Shown: one piece after another, positions 20,160 to 32,458 of the stretch
Layout of the letters: the number at the start of each line of letters is the position of its first letter
How positions within the stretch are numbered: position 1 is the first letter of the stretch
Origin: Turritopsis dohrnii
Lineage: Eukaryota; Cnidaria; Hydrozoa; Anthoathecata; Oceaniidae
Direction: 5' to 3'
Length of the DNA stretch: 64,000 nt
Assembly: GCA_027922465.2 (NCBI GenBank)
Contig: BQMF02000046.1
Location: 124,001-188,000, forward strand
Translations under genes and position numbers: made by a program
Notes under the pieces: generated by a model
What the model was told of the DNA's origin: nothing
Databases searched by the model: none
The model's input: the letters and a program-made list of their open reading frames with translations, nothing else

Positions 20160-21767
20160 AGCACGGAATATTCAACTATCAGCGTTCAAAATCTGAAATA
20201 TTACCTTTTCCAATTTCCAAAGTATCATTTCCTTCCTTTCCATCTTCGAAGCAAAACACGCTCACCACTACCTCTTTCACAGAAGATGCAATGGTTTTCT
20301 TCTTACTACACATCAAGTGTTTGACGAATTTTGGCTTTGATGCTTCTCTCACAGTTTCATCTTCAATTTCTTCCGACGAGACTTCTGAAGCTAATTCAAA
20401 ACCTAGCGCTTCAAAGTTTGGATCCTCGTCCGAATCATCTATGCTTTCCAATTCCTATCAATTGGTTCAAAAATATCACAGTTGAAGAATCGACCATAGA
20501 CATAGACGCATACAATACAGCCAATATGCGATGAAATTAAATGAAATGGATACATACCACATCACTCTCCTCGTCACTAGTATTCACAAATTTCGGGAAG
20601 TCTCCACAAAGACCCGAGTCATTCTCTATTCGTGACTGGCACATAAAGGTAAAATAACATTACATCAAAGAATGAAAAGTTGAAAAATCATGGGAAAGAC
20701 TTTATTTTTTTAAAGTTACAGCATTGAAATCCACCTCATCAGAATCATTACTTTCCATCTAAATAAAGGTTCACACAGAAGTCAAGGCTGTTTTTAGAAA
20801 GACAATTTTCGCAAGTCTTTATATCATGTATAAAGGGGAATAACTAACGTTTTAATGTAAATCATTGGATATTAACAAGTGGAAATTTAACTCTAATGCA
20901 AGTTAAAAGCAATGCTTATCTACTAACCGAGTTTAAAACAATGTTTTTCTGCACAATGCTATCTACTATGGCGCTTTCAGTGTTATCTTTACTGTCAGTA
21001 TTTCCAATCAAAGAATCATTCTTCGATGATTTCTTCATTGCGTCATCTTGGGCAACAGTACCCAAGTCATTGACAACGTTTGCGTCTATGTTAACATTAT
21101 TGGCAGCACAAGAATCCATCTGGCTAAGCTCATTCTTCGATGATTTCTTCATTGTGTCATCTTGGACAACAGTACCCAAGTCTTTGACAACGTTTGCGTC
21201 CATGTTAACATTATTGGCAGCACAAGAATCCATATCGTTAAAATCATGACCCTAAATTGATCATCAGTAGAGCTCAGTTCCTCACTAACCATATACAAAT
21301 CAATTCAAATAATAAACAGGCATTGTATTGCAGTTTCAAAAATCTGTGCAACTCACATAATTTGCCTCTTCACTTGTCAAGAAGAAACCAGGAAGTTCCT
21401 TGAAATAAAAGTGATTCGAGTGATATAAATCTCTCAGGACTAAATAATTTCATATTTAGCATTCAGTTAAGAGCAATTTATGAAAACTTAGTTACTATGA
21501 TTGCAATATTGAGCATGTCAATCCGTGTTACTGAAAATTAGCGAAAATATAAACCTCAACCGCATTTACAGGTGAATGTATATCATATGAACAAATACCA
21601 GTAAACAGGAGGATTGTAAGTAAGAGTTATCATTATTTAAACAAGAAACAAAAATTGTAAACAGAAATTCAGAAAAGTTGACTTTATACCATAAATACAA
21701 AATTTACTTACTGGGGGCTCCATTTCGCTATCAACATCGGATTCCAACACCTGTTCCTGGTTTCTAG
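20160..21767 (-). pseudogene. TR-A N-terminal acidic linker exons
   Basis: Six candidate exons with GT-AG borders on the minus strand: 21767-21714 (RNQEQVLESDVDSEMEPP), about 21400-21357 (ELPGFFLTSEEANY), about 21250-20930 (two tandem 38-residue repeats starting MDSCAANNVN), 20760-20722 (MESNDSDEVDFNA, 39 bases), about 20637-20560 (SRIENDSGLCGDFPKFVNTS) and 20455-about 20160 (ESIDDSDEDPNFEALGFELA). The exon with NDSGLCGDFP matches one in TR-C and one in TR-D, which ties this block to the recombinase downstream. The protein would be strongly acidic and unstructured. Exon joins are inferred by eye. Confidence 0.6.
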
Positions 21768-24094
21768 GCTAAAGAGGGACAACAATTATTATGCAAACCA
21801 TCATGTGGAAAAGTAATCTCATCGGTCATTTACATGATTAACTCAGCCCCGTAACGTCTGTGCTATATCAATTTATTTTCACAATGTTTTGTGGCAGCTG
21901 TATATTTCCATACTGAAGTAACAATACTAAGAGAAACAGTCAATGATATGTGAACATCAAAGATTAAAAATAAGTAAGTAAAAATAAAAAATTTAAAAAA
22001 ATAGAATAAAAACTTAACAAGACTTAGTATTAATATAATAGGCATTTTATGCTTTAGATAAACCCACTTGTAGATAAGACCATGCATTCCCTAGAAAGCT
22101 TCTTTGACCTTTACATAGAATCAACTGTGCATAATCCCATCCCTCTTGGGTAAGAAAACAAGAAACAATTATATTTAAAACTTTAATTATTTTCTTTTAT
22201 AGTTTTTAATAGTTTTTTAGGAATCTGATTTCTATAGTCTTTAATATAACATCTGAGGAATAGTTTAATACACCATGAAACTACTACCACCAGTTCTTAA
22301 AGTTCTTCGTTAACTGACTGCCAAAAATAAAGGTATTTCTAACGACTGCCTTAGCCCATAAAATTGTGTATTTAAATGTCCACAATTTGTGAAAAGCATG
22401 GAACACAAAACGCATGCTTGACTAACATAGTATACTGCTATAACTATGTTATAACCCACAAGCTGTGTTTGAATATACCCACTACTTGTGTAGAAAAGCT
22501 CTCAGGTTAAATTAGATGAGTGAAGAGTCCATGGTCCACAAACTAGTGTACTGTTCCCTTCAACAAATACGAGCTTTTCTTTTTCTAAGAATAGGTTCCA
22601 TAAGAATATTAGGGTGAAAATCGCCTAATTTGTAAGAATACCTTGCGAACATTTACGAATGCAGCTTAAGCAGTCAGTGTAAAATCTTGTTTTTCAGTAG
22701 TGGCAAGGATCTCGCTTAAAAGTGTACTCTTTAACTCATTTTATTTTTATTCAAACTATATGATAAAAAGATGTTTATTATAACTATCATTACCAAAGCG
22801 ACAGTGAAACAGAATACTCTCAGACACTACTGAAAAAATAGGTACCACCAGAATTTTTGGAAATTGTGAGTTTATCTATGCATAAATTATTACATACATT
22901 GATAAAGTGACAATAACTTGTATACTTACTGCAGCTAAAAGGAGATTATAACTGAAAACAATTTACAAAAAAAAATCACAAATGTGAGAAATGTCCCAAA
23001 TTTTCAAGGTCATTGAATGTCTTTTCAAGGCTATTCAAGGTCCTCAAAGTCACTTTTCTAAGTTCAAGGCTTTTCAAGGTTTTCAAGATTTTCAAGGTCA
23101 GCTGTCAACCCTGATCTACAAATTGATAAAATAGGTATCACAGTTTTAGTTCAAAATTGCGTTTTATCAAACCAAAACTGTACCCACAAGTTGTGTGAAA
23201 TCAACATCTACATCATGCAACCAGATAAGATAAGTATCACCATTTTGGTTCACAAATTGTGTTTTTACATTCCCACAACTGGTGTACTTTTCAAACCAAA
23301 ACTGTACCCCAAGTTGTGTGAAATCAACATTTACATCATGCAACCAGATAAGATAAGTATCACCATTTCGGGTTCACAAATTTTGTTTTAACGTTCCCAC
23401 AACTCGTGTATTTTTCAAAGCAAAACTGCATCCGCAAGTTGTGTGAAATCAACATCTTCATCATGCAACCAGATAGTGAAATGGTTAATTGTGCTTTAAT
23501 AGTTCCACAACTTCTGTGTTTTGAACCACAATGTATATTGAAAGTGATCAAAAGTAAATATTTTTACTTGTCTTAGGAAGATATTTAAAGAAAAATTACC
23601 TATTTACTTGCTATGGCATTAACATAACAGTTCACAGAATGCATTAAAGTTAAAACATCTTCAAATATAACTGTTAAAAGTCCGAAGTTCGGTCTAATTT
23701 TTCACTTTTTATATTTTCATTTTAACTTGTAATGCTTTGAAAAGTTAGAAACCCTTTTTTTGAAAATACTCTTTTTGTTCAAAAGTTATTAAATCTTTTA
23801 GATGCTGAAAAATGAGTTTTTTCAAAGTTGAAACAGATGTTCATTATGAATGATATAATGACGTCACACCGTGCAGGAAGAACTTTTACGTGAAGAAAGT
23901 TTGTTATTGAACCTTCACACTATCAAAAGAACTCACTAGTTATACATCGTTTTATTTTCATTTTTTAATTGGAACTCTGTGTTACTCTGGCGACAGCTTG
24001 TACTAATCAGTCCACAAATTGCTCTTTCACATTTCACCAAATTACAAGTCAAAGAAAATAACCAGAACTTCGTTAAAGATGGCTTTCCAACATA
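21768..24094. other. No gene seen; tandem repeat inside
   Basis: AT-rich sequence between the TR-A linker exons and element A2. If TR-A begins at the SET exons at 27-28.9 kb this is intron. I looked for a kinase domain here because TR-C and TR-D have one, and found none. Confidence 0.4.
23140..23535. repeat. About 124-bp tandem repeat, three copies
   Basis: The words TTGTGTGAAATCAACAT and CATCATGCAACCAGATA recur at 23191, 23314 and 23439, giving periods of 123 and 125. Weaker relatives (CCACAATTTGTG, CCCACAAGCTGTG) reach back to about 22380, suggesting an older, longer array. Confidence 0.8.
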
Positions 24095-25595
24095 AAAATG
24101 TAAATGACATTTTGACCGCATGTCCAAAAAAAGTATTCTTTACAATTTTTTATTTTTTCAGATGTCAAACAACAACAATAACAACAACAGCAACCATAAA
24201 AGCAAAGCTGCACTTGCAGCATTGTGTAAGCACCTCACGATAATTCATTTTGTTATATGAATACTGTTTTCAAGTTCAATCTTTTACAATGTTTCATTAA
24301 ATCTTTGTTTTTCATTTTTAGTTCAAACTTTAAATAATCGAGGTATGTCCATTTCTTTTCACAAAATATTTCTATGATTTTTTCTAAGAAATGTACTTTT
24401 TTTTGCTATTTTTTTATTCATATCATGTGATTGTTGCTTACTATTTTTTATTTCTTTTTTTTTTTTTTTTTAATTTTTAGATATGGAGCAGCTTCTTGGT
24501 AAGTCGCTGCTATAGTTGTTGCCTAATTTTTCGTAGTTGATTTTTATGTGTAGATATGTCATTCCTAATTCATTCAATAATTTAGAAAATTTGAATCTCG
24601 ATGAAAATGGCCGGGAGCCGGACCCAGAAATCAGTAAGAATTCAATTAACCTTTTTATTATTATCATTCTTCAATTATAAACAACGATATTTTCTTATTA
24701 TAGTTGCCGTGTATACAAGGTTCCTACGGGAACAACTGACCTGTGGTGGGCCAACGACCGACGCCGCCCTCGGCTCGTGGGTGCGGCATGGAGGGGTTTT
24801 TCTCCCTCCAGACCAAACCCGCGGTAGGAGCCGGGGACAGGGCCGCAGTTTCAACAGGCCGCGGCCATACTGAATGTTTGTGTGTTTTTTTATGTTTTGT
24901 TTTTTGTTTCATGTTGTTTTATGTTTCATGTTGTTTTATGTTTCATGTTTGTTAAATTATAAATCTTGAATTATAAATCTTCTTTGGTTCTTTTCTTAAT
25001 TCCCCTCTTTCCATGCCATTATATTTTTTGTAAACTCTTTGGGGGAAGTGACACAACGCATGCTGAACATGGGCGGCGAGCCGGGTAAAACTTTTTTACC
25101 GAGTTTAACTTCTAAAAAAGGAATGTGTCAAATTCCCCTTTCCCGTGTGCGAACCCCGTGACGAAAATTTTTACGACTACAGTATTTCGAGCTCCACAAC
25201 ATGGGCACCCTTATTATTGCCAATTCTTTAATTTAATTTTTCGTGAACTTAACACAGGCTGAAGATGGGCGGCGAGCGACAGAAACTGCTGTGTGGTTGT
25301 TGAAGATTTCAATGGATTCATTTAAATCTTCTAGGGAAAAAAAAAATAAATTTGCACGCCAAATGTGAGAAATGGCTAAAATTTATAAAAAAAGTAAACG
25401 ATAGACCGGTGAAGCTACCAACATCTTTTTAACAGTTGATCATAGGAAAAGGATCCCATACATTTTTTTGATCAGTTTTTCGAGCTCTACAACATGAACA
25501 CACTTATTATTGCCAAATCCTTAATTTTATTTTTTGTGAACCCAACGCAGGCTGAAGGTGGACATGGGCGGCGAGCGATGCCGCCTTGGCGGCTA
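24095..25595 (-). mobile_element. Repeat family A element, copy A2 (inverted relative to A1)
   Basis: On the minus strand it starts at 25595 with TAGCCGCCAAGGCGGCATCG. The module GCTCGCCGCCCAT...TTCAGC is present three times (about 25580, 25270 and 25080), which looks like repeated internal duplication or nesting of the 5' end. The section 25030-24095 is collinear with A1, including all five exons of the micro-exon gene, and the similarity ends at the same point (GTCATTTACAT). As in A1, the ATATATAG 3' end is lacking. Confidence 0.75.
24162..24873 (+). CDS. Five-exon micro-exon gene, small Asn/Arg-Gly-rich protein (copy in A2)
   Basis: Exons 24162-24225, 24322-24342 (21 bases), 24481-24498 (18), 24586-24633 (48) and 24704-24873 (stop TGA) all join in phase 1 at GT-AG borders. 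The product is about 106 residues: MSNNNNNNNSNHKSKAALAAL, FQTLNNR, DMEQLL, ENLNLDENGREPDPEI, AVYTRFLREQL, then a tail with GGPTTDAALGSWVRHGGVFL and RGRSRGQGRSFNRPRPY. Compared with A1, exon 3 is identical and exon 2 differs at one base. The last exon is far richer in GC than its surroundings. An acceptor precedes the ATG. Both copies remain open, which hints at selection or recent duplication. Function unknown. Confidence 0.62.
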
Positions 25596-26998
25596 GTGTT
25601 ATGATGAAATTGTCTTTCACATTGATGGGGTTGTTGATATGCAGTTGTTAAAGGGGAAATATTAGTCGCATTTTAGCTACGTGTCTATAGTAACTTCTCA
25701 GTCACTTTTTAACTCCTCAGCAAAAAATTTTAAGAGAAACCTTATCATTTGACCGTGAACAACTTCATATCATAATAAGTTCAAAGTAAGTTTTTTGTGG
25801 TATTAAATTCAATCTGAGTATCAGGTTGATGGTAGTTATACTGTAATTATTTAATGATTTAATCATTTTTCTCATAATTATCAATGTACACACAATAATT
25901 GATAAAATGTTTGCAACTTTGGGGAAATAATAGTCGCATTTTTTATTCAAATGAGTCATGAATTAAATCGTATATGTGAAATCCATGCAGAATCATAGAT
26001 ACCTAATAAAAATAATAAAAAAAACCTGAGCACTTGTGATACGTTGACTTTGGTAAGTGTACAATCTTTACATAAAAATATGTTAATTAATAAACTAAAT
26101 GCCTGAAGTAATTTGCCTTAATATTAACATAACTACAAAAATTTCAAATATTTCAAGATCTAAGCCACCCTCTGAATTTTTTAAAAAGAATCTTCTATTC
26201 AAGAAAATATGGTAGCTTAAAACAACATGTTTTTCTTCCCAATCCATTTTCTCCTTTCACTTTTATAATCACAGATTTACATTAGAACAGTTGCTAAGCA
26301 AGGGCAGTCTTGAACAGACATGGAAATAAATATTGTTTGTTGATAATAGTTATGTTTTTTAGACATTCTTAAATGTTGAAGCTGTAACTTTTCAGAGAAG
26401 ACGAAAGTTCATATCAATTCATATCAGTAGAAGCCAGACTGAAGACTTAGAAGTACCATATAATAAAAAACATTGATGCGATATGGAAAATAGATATATA
26501 TAATAGTTCCTTTTTACCAATTCAAGTATAAAAAGTAAGACTGTGATGTTGTAAAGCACACAAGTAATACTATAATTATAAGGATTGGGACACCTAACCT
26601 ACAGACATTGAAAATAGAAATATTTTGATTCTCTGCTTAACATTGTCCTAACTTGATTTTTAACACTTCTTAACAAGCACAACAAAATGCAGTATCATAA
26701 AAATTTTCACAACAATTGGGCCATTTATGTTCATTAGTCACTATTGTACTTGACACAAATACAATTGCAGAGCTATTTTGCTATTTCTGCGACATCTTCA
26801 TGTGAGGGACCTTACAAATGAAAATATGCAATGGATAAAACAGCAAGAAAAAAAAAAAAGAAATAAAAGAAGTTTAATTTAGTAAGTGTGGCCATTAAAA
26901 ACCTACACCATATATAAATAGAGCCAAAATGAAATCAAAAACTTTCACTTAATAAAATGTAAAAACAAAACAAAAATGATCACAAACCTTTTCTAGGT
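25596..26998. other. No gene seen
   Basis: AT-rich sequence between element A2 and the SET exons. No domain or repeat recognised. Confidence 0.4.
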
Positions 26999-28905
26999 CG
27001 GATAATTGGAACGGATTCTTGTAAAATGCATTCTAGATTTGAGATAACTTTTGTAATACAGATATTACAGAAAAACACAATGTGTGAAAATTTAATTATT
27101 CAACTTTGAAAATACTTATTCTAAAGTTTATCACATCTCGTATTTTTTCAAACATAATAAGAATAATTATAAAGAAACTAACCTTTCTCCAAGACAAGTT
27201 TGAAACACCATAATTATACCCAGGATACAGTCCCAGGAATTAAGTCATTCAAAGCAAAAAGGCAGAGATGGAAAGATTTGTTGATCTCAATTGGTCGCAT
27301 GATACAATTCGGTTTCACCGAATCATTGACAAACTTTCCAAGCCCATTGGCAAAAGTAGCGTCAATGCTGAAACATTAAAATAAAAAAACACTGTGTCCA
27401 TGTTACACCGAATCAGATTATCATGTGATTCAAATCCTATTCAATACACACATTAATTATGTTTGGAATTCTTCAAAACTTAAGAACCTAACTAGATTGA
27501 TAAAGTGTGACATTTTGCTACAAAATATTAAACCTAAAGTATTTAAAAGAAGTTCATTTGAAGCATTACAGTATAAACATCCAAAGCTGATTTGAAACGT
27601 CAAATCTAAGTGTTGTAAAGCTTTTCCTTCTTATGATTATGATTATTCTTTCTTTTACTGTTATTTCTTCCATAAATTTTATGCATAAGTATATGTAGAA
27701 GGTTCATAATACTGATGCTAGTGCAGTTTTATACAGGTATGTAATCAGATAAGGCAAACATTAGTAATAATATTTTAGGAAGAAACAAAGCTTAGACTTA
27801 GGGGTGACAGAGAAGCCTGTGCAAAAAGATGATAATTTTCATACTTCTTGTTTTGACAATGGCTGACTGATAAGTTTTTATTTCTACATAAAATCGTTTT
27901 TAATAATTCATTTGAAAATACTGAAAAGTAAAGAAACATATTTTGCCACATATTTTGTGTTGAAATATAATAAATCTTTAATAAGCCATTGCCTAATTTT
28001 TGGGCACTTAATTATGTTGCTAGAAATAACTAGTAACTATCCAACTGCAACGAAGTGTCATGCAATTTTATCACAGTGGCGATTTTCAAGAAATTTTAAG
28101 TACATATCTCAAGAGGACTAAAGCTTAAGAGCAGAAAATATTTCTGATAATAGAACATGTAAGATCATATCATCATATTTCTCAGAACGTAAATCAGCTT
28201 CCTCAAGACTTATTAATGCACCAGAGTATTCTAGTAGAAAGTCTTTTTTTTTGAATGATTTTTCAAAAAATATCCCAAAACCTAAAAGAAAGTAAGTTAT
28301 TACTAAAAAAATACCATTTGCTATGATTAGTCTTATGAACACTATCATGACAAGATACCTGAAAGGGATATTTATCCTTGTTTGACAAAAACAAATTGTA
28401 GCAATTTATATAACCCTTTTGGACACCAAAAATATGCCATATATATGCCATATGAACAAGTATTTACTTGCTAACTTTAAATCTATGAAAACTTGATAGT
28501 GAGAGTTATTAAAGTTAAGTTCTCTGTTTTCTATACATCACTTGTCAACTTTACTAATCTTGTAAATACGTGACTAAACATGATACACATTTTATATTGC
28601 ACATAAGGAATTTTTATGCAGTCATTTTACAGATCATGAAACAAACATGAAACTTTATGTTCGATACAAACTTTGAGTTTTTTTGTTTTTGCTTGTCTGC
28701 AAATCATTGACATGATGAAAATCAACTTTAATAGCCTTAACCATGGAAATGAGGATGCTCAAATGCTTTAAACATTACTTAAATGGAAAAACAAATTTAG
28801 ACAGCAGCTGAATCAAATGCAACTTACCGATGAAAGGATCTATATATTTTTTGATCAACCCATCTTGATCTGCTTTTGCAATGCAAAATTTCTTGGCAAG
28901 ATGAT
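26999..28905 (-). pseudogene. KMT5A-like SET domain exons, probably the 5' part of TR-A
   Basis: Read leftwards, three or four exons rebuild most of a SET domain like the histone H4 methyltransferase KMT5A. The first, about 28905-28830, encodes FGADKDVQNHLAKKFCIAKA and ends at a GTAAGTTG donor. The second, 28282-about 28085, gives GFGIFFEKSFKKKDFLLEYS, then LISLEEADLRSEKYDD, and in another frame SYMFYYQKYFLLLS. The third, about 27365-27185, gives IDATFANGLGKFVNDSVKPN, FHLCLFALNDLIPGT and, after a frame break, YNYGVSNLSWRK. These match the GxG, the central YYF and VDAT, and the final YDYG motifs of SET. The NHS motif is NDS here. A small exon at about 27040-26999 may follow. Two frameshifts make it a pseudogene. 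Its strand and position upstream of TR-A, and a SET part in TR-D, suggest one original gene. Confidence 0.7.
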
Positions 28906-31723
28906 TTTGTACATCTTTATCAGCTCCAAACTAACAGCTCAGTAACAGATACTAGGAGAATGAGACAATATTAGTGAAGAACAAAACTCAACAAATGAAC
29001 TACCTAATATATATAATATCTATCAGCCACTTCATAGTACATGTAACTTTAAGTGATTATTTAAAGCATATAACTTAGCTACTATCATTTAATAACTTGT
29101 ATATGAAAAAAGATGTTATGAATTATGTGAATAATCTGCTTATTTGTTTACTTAATTGGTGTAAAGGTTTAGCTTATAGAATACAAGGTTTATAACAAAT
29201 ACAACACATATTTACTAAATGCATTGTAAGCCACTTAATGGTACACTTAACAAAACAAGGCATGGTTGAATTATAGCTGCATAGTTAATCAAAGGAATAT
29301 TTTGAAATCAAAACAATGCATTGTATTTGTGTTCAGATTGAAACTTCAATTTTTAAAAAACATTGGTGTCAAAGCAGAAGCTGCAAACTAGAACCATAAC
29401 AGAACCATAAAAGTTTTGCGTTCTATTTTCTTTATCACTTTTTTGAATATTCCTGATAAATCAGACTAAATAAGCTGAGTCTGACTTAAGATGAAGTTCT
29501 GATAAGTCAGACTACCGTTAAGTCAGACTGAAATATTAGATATTTCATCCAAATATTCATTTTCATCAGAAGAAATCAAGGGCTGATACAGGTCAATTTT
29601 GACAGTGGTATACCAATTTTGGGGACACCCTAATTCACCAACAAGCTTTCAAAAAAAACACAATATTTCTAACATTTAAGAAGGAAATTTATAACATTTA
29701 ACTTCCTTGATTTACGTAGCAAGATTCAGCCCACCAATGCCGACCTGAAAACCGACCTAGACAAGCATGTGGTCGGCTCAATTTTGCCGACCTAAATATA
29801 CAATTTTCACGGCATTTTCCTTTTTCTTATCCTAACGTAATATCAAAACATGATTTCAAACAAATATGTTTAAAATCACTTGCAGGAAGAATTTTCAGAC
29901 ACAAAAGATTCTGTTTGCTTTGATCAATTCTTCACGTGCAGCACGTGATTTTGATTGACAGGATTCGAAAACAATGCACGGATTCGAAATCAAAATTTTA
30001 CAGCACTCCATCACTTTCTTACGTTATTCATTTATGACAAATTTCTTTAGCAAATTGTATCATCAACGGTGAAGGGTGTTTAGAAAGATTAATTTTTTTT
30101 CGTTTACAAATATATTTGTGTGAAAAATAGGAAGTTATTTTGTAAGTAGGTAATCTTCATGTGGAGCAATCATGCCGTCAAAGAAAATCGCTGTGATAAT
30201 AAAGCATTACATGAATGTTGTTAAATCCTGTTGTTCATGTCTATTCTCACACTTTACTTATAACGGCTTATCTAACATAATAGATAACATCAACGAAAAT
30301 ACTTCACTACAAGACGGCTTCTTCTTCAGCTCTTTTATTATTTTGTTATTGCGGGGAATTCGAATAACAGTTGTATTTATTTTCAGTGACAAATGCCTCA
30401 AAATCCTTTGAGTTGTATCACCGATTGTCTTTGAGGAGGTAATTGTCAGCTTCAATATTCTTCGTTCGTATCAATAAACTTATTTACATACATGACTGCG
30501 TTTTTTCTTAAATCTCCGATCCCCTTCAATATGAATTTAACATGTGAGTACTGGGCCTTACATGGCTACCGTGAGATTAGCACCAAACCATGCGCCATTT
30601 TTAAAATCGCCTTGCTCACGTTATTGCTTCTTGTATCGCCAGCAACAACAGGATACTACATTGGTAAAATTTGAGTGTATGCAGGACTGTACAAAGTTTT
30701 CAATCGTCAGTTGCTATGATTTGCCAAAATAAAAGTGTCGGGAAGAATGTGCAATTTCAGATGAGGTGAAACCTGTTGTGCTGACCCAGGGAAGCAAAGA
30801 GAACGGCAATGCCGACCTAAAGTAAGGCCTAGGTTGTGAAAATTTCGCCGTCCTAAAATTCTTTGAATTTCGTGGGCTGTTAACCACACTTCCTCTAGCA
30901 TGCATGAGTTCTTTTCGCGCTTGTAATTAGGGTCAAGGTTTTAGTTTGTTTGGCCAACAAAGGTACAACCTTTCCGTCTTAAGAGTATGATCATCTAACA
31001 ATTTTGGACCATCAAACTTTTCGGAGAAAACTCTTATAATAATGCTTGAAAAAGCGAGGCAAATGTTGTTTATAAACTCAATCACCATAACTAATTTTAC
31101 AACATCTACCACATGAAGTTTTGATAGTCCGAAATTGATGAACTATGCTGCACCAACCTGCAAGCATTCACATATGGCAAAAACTTATTATGCAAAGACT
31201 ATTATGCAAATCATAGATGCAAAGAGAAAAATAGAAAATGGTACCTCTCACTACCATAGGTCTTCTTTTAATACAAATCAATCTTTAATGTTTTTCCAGA
31301 AAAATAAATTTTATTTCATGAGAAAATTGTTCTTTCTTTAGACAAATGACATAAATTTAAATAATGGAACTCTTCTCTATTCCCATGTGTTTTAAAAGGA
31401 ACAAAAGGAAGAAAAAAATTTTGAAGCTTTCAAAATCTATTAACTTGCTATTGATCTAAAAACAAAACAAGAGGCAGCTGTTTTGAAGGCTAGGGGATTG
31501 TTAGCCTGTTGATTCATATTAAACGTGAAAAAGAATGCACGTGGTGTTTCTATTATCATTAGTGAGGTAACACATGTTGTAATAGGACAGAATTGTTAAT
31601 AGCACTTAACAATAAACAAAATAGAAGTTGTTACAAGGAAACTGCATTTGTTTCAATTTGCTTTACGAAGGAAATTAATAAAAACTAATATGTTCCATTT
31701 ACAAATTTGAAATCAATAAATAT
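28906..31723. other. No gene seen
   Basis: Long AT-rich stretch. Words such as AGTCAGACT repeat at 29460-29530, and GCCGACCTAAA-type words occur near 29735-29800 and 30810-30850. Short frames (30172-30411, 30492-30732) have no domain. I see no gene. Confidence 0.4.
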
Positions 31724-31808
31724 AGTAAGCCATTAAATCAGGTAATCCAATAAATCTGGCAAGCAGATAACTCTAGTAAGTTGATAAATCTGGTAAGCCG
31801 ATAAATTT
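31724..31808. repeat. 17-bp minisatellite, five copies
   Basis: Five consecutive 17-base units of the form GGTAAGCCGATAAATTT occur from 31724 to 31808, with two to five differences between units. Confidence 0.85.
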
Positions 31809-31867
31809 GGTATAAAATAATATCACAGAATGGCCAACACAAAGTGTACCCGTGTCATAAAGTCTGA

Positions 31868-32008
31868 TGTCCCATGTCGAAAAACTGATAAAAAATGGAT
31901 GGGATCATCTCGCTACGGCCAATCATTACAACAGAGATATAGTCCATCAAAGATTTTAATTACATCACAGGGCCATCCGCAAAAAAGTTTGGACCCAAAT
32001 TTGTATCT
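31868..32008 (+). mobile_element. Old fragment of repeat family A (A8)
   Basis: Resembles the middle part of family A: TCGAAAAACTGATAAAAAAT, GGGATCATCTCGCTACGGCC and TTTGGACCCAAATTTG. The same block is better preserved at 33.36-33.51 kb and 49.98-50.11 kb. Heavily diverged. Confidence 0.65.
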
Positions 32009-32458
32009 TGTAAAGTAACCTTTAAAAACTAGATCTCAATTATATACATAAAATTTTTAAGAATACTCTGCCTTAATTTTAGTTTTCAGGAATCGTGTAA
32101 ATTTCCAAACTTTTTCGATTTTAGGATAAAATGAGGTGATATATTCTACTAACTTTGCTTGATTAAAGAAAAATTTATGTCAAAAATACAACATCGGCTT
32201 AAATTGCTCCTTATATATTTATAAAATTTTATATCATAATTTTGCTTTTAATAAAGGATTTAAAAATTTAACTGACATCATAGTTAATTTTTTTATCACT
32301 TTGTCGGATCAAAGAGCTAGGATTTTTAGAACAAACAGTTTCTCCATTAAGATTTATTATGTTACATTTATGTTGGAATTGTTGGTACTGCAAAAACTTT
32401 TAAGGTCCTTTCCTTCGGCATATATCCTGAAATGCTTGCCAGTTTCAAAACTAGTATT

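Noticed and set aside
23140..23535. CRISPR-like array because of regular repeats
   Set aside because: The repeat is a plain tandem satellite of about 124 bp without spacer structure, in a eukaryotic context.
21768..27000. A kinase domain for TR-A
   Set aside because: Searched for because TR-C and TR-D have one; no Gly loop, DLKPxN or APE motif was found on the minus strand.
29727..30886. Large element with CAGCCCAC inverted ends and GCCGACCTAAA words
   Set aside because: The ends match for only eight bases and no target duplication is present, so chance cannot be excluded.
30172..30905. Several overlapping open frames of 60-79 codons
   Set aside because: They overlap on both strands, have no domain, no splice logic and no coding bias.
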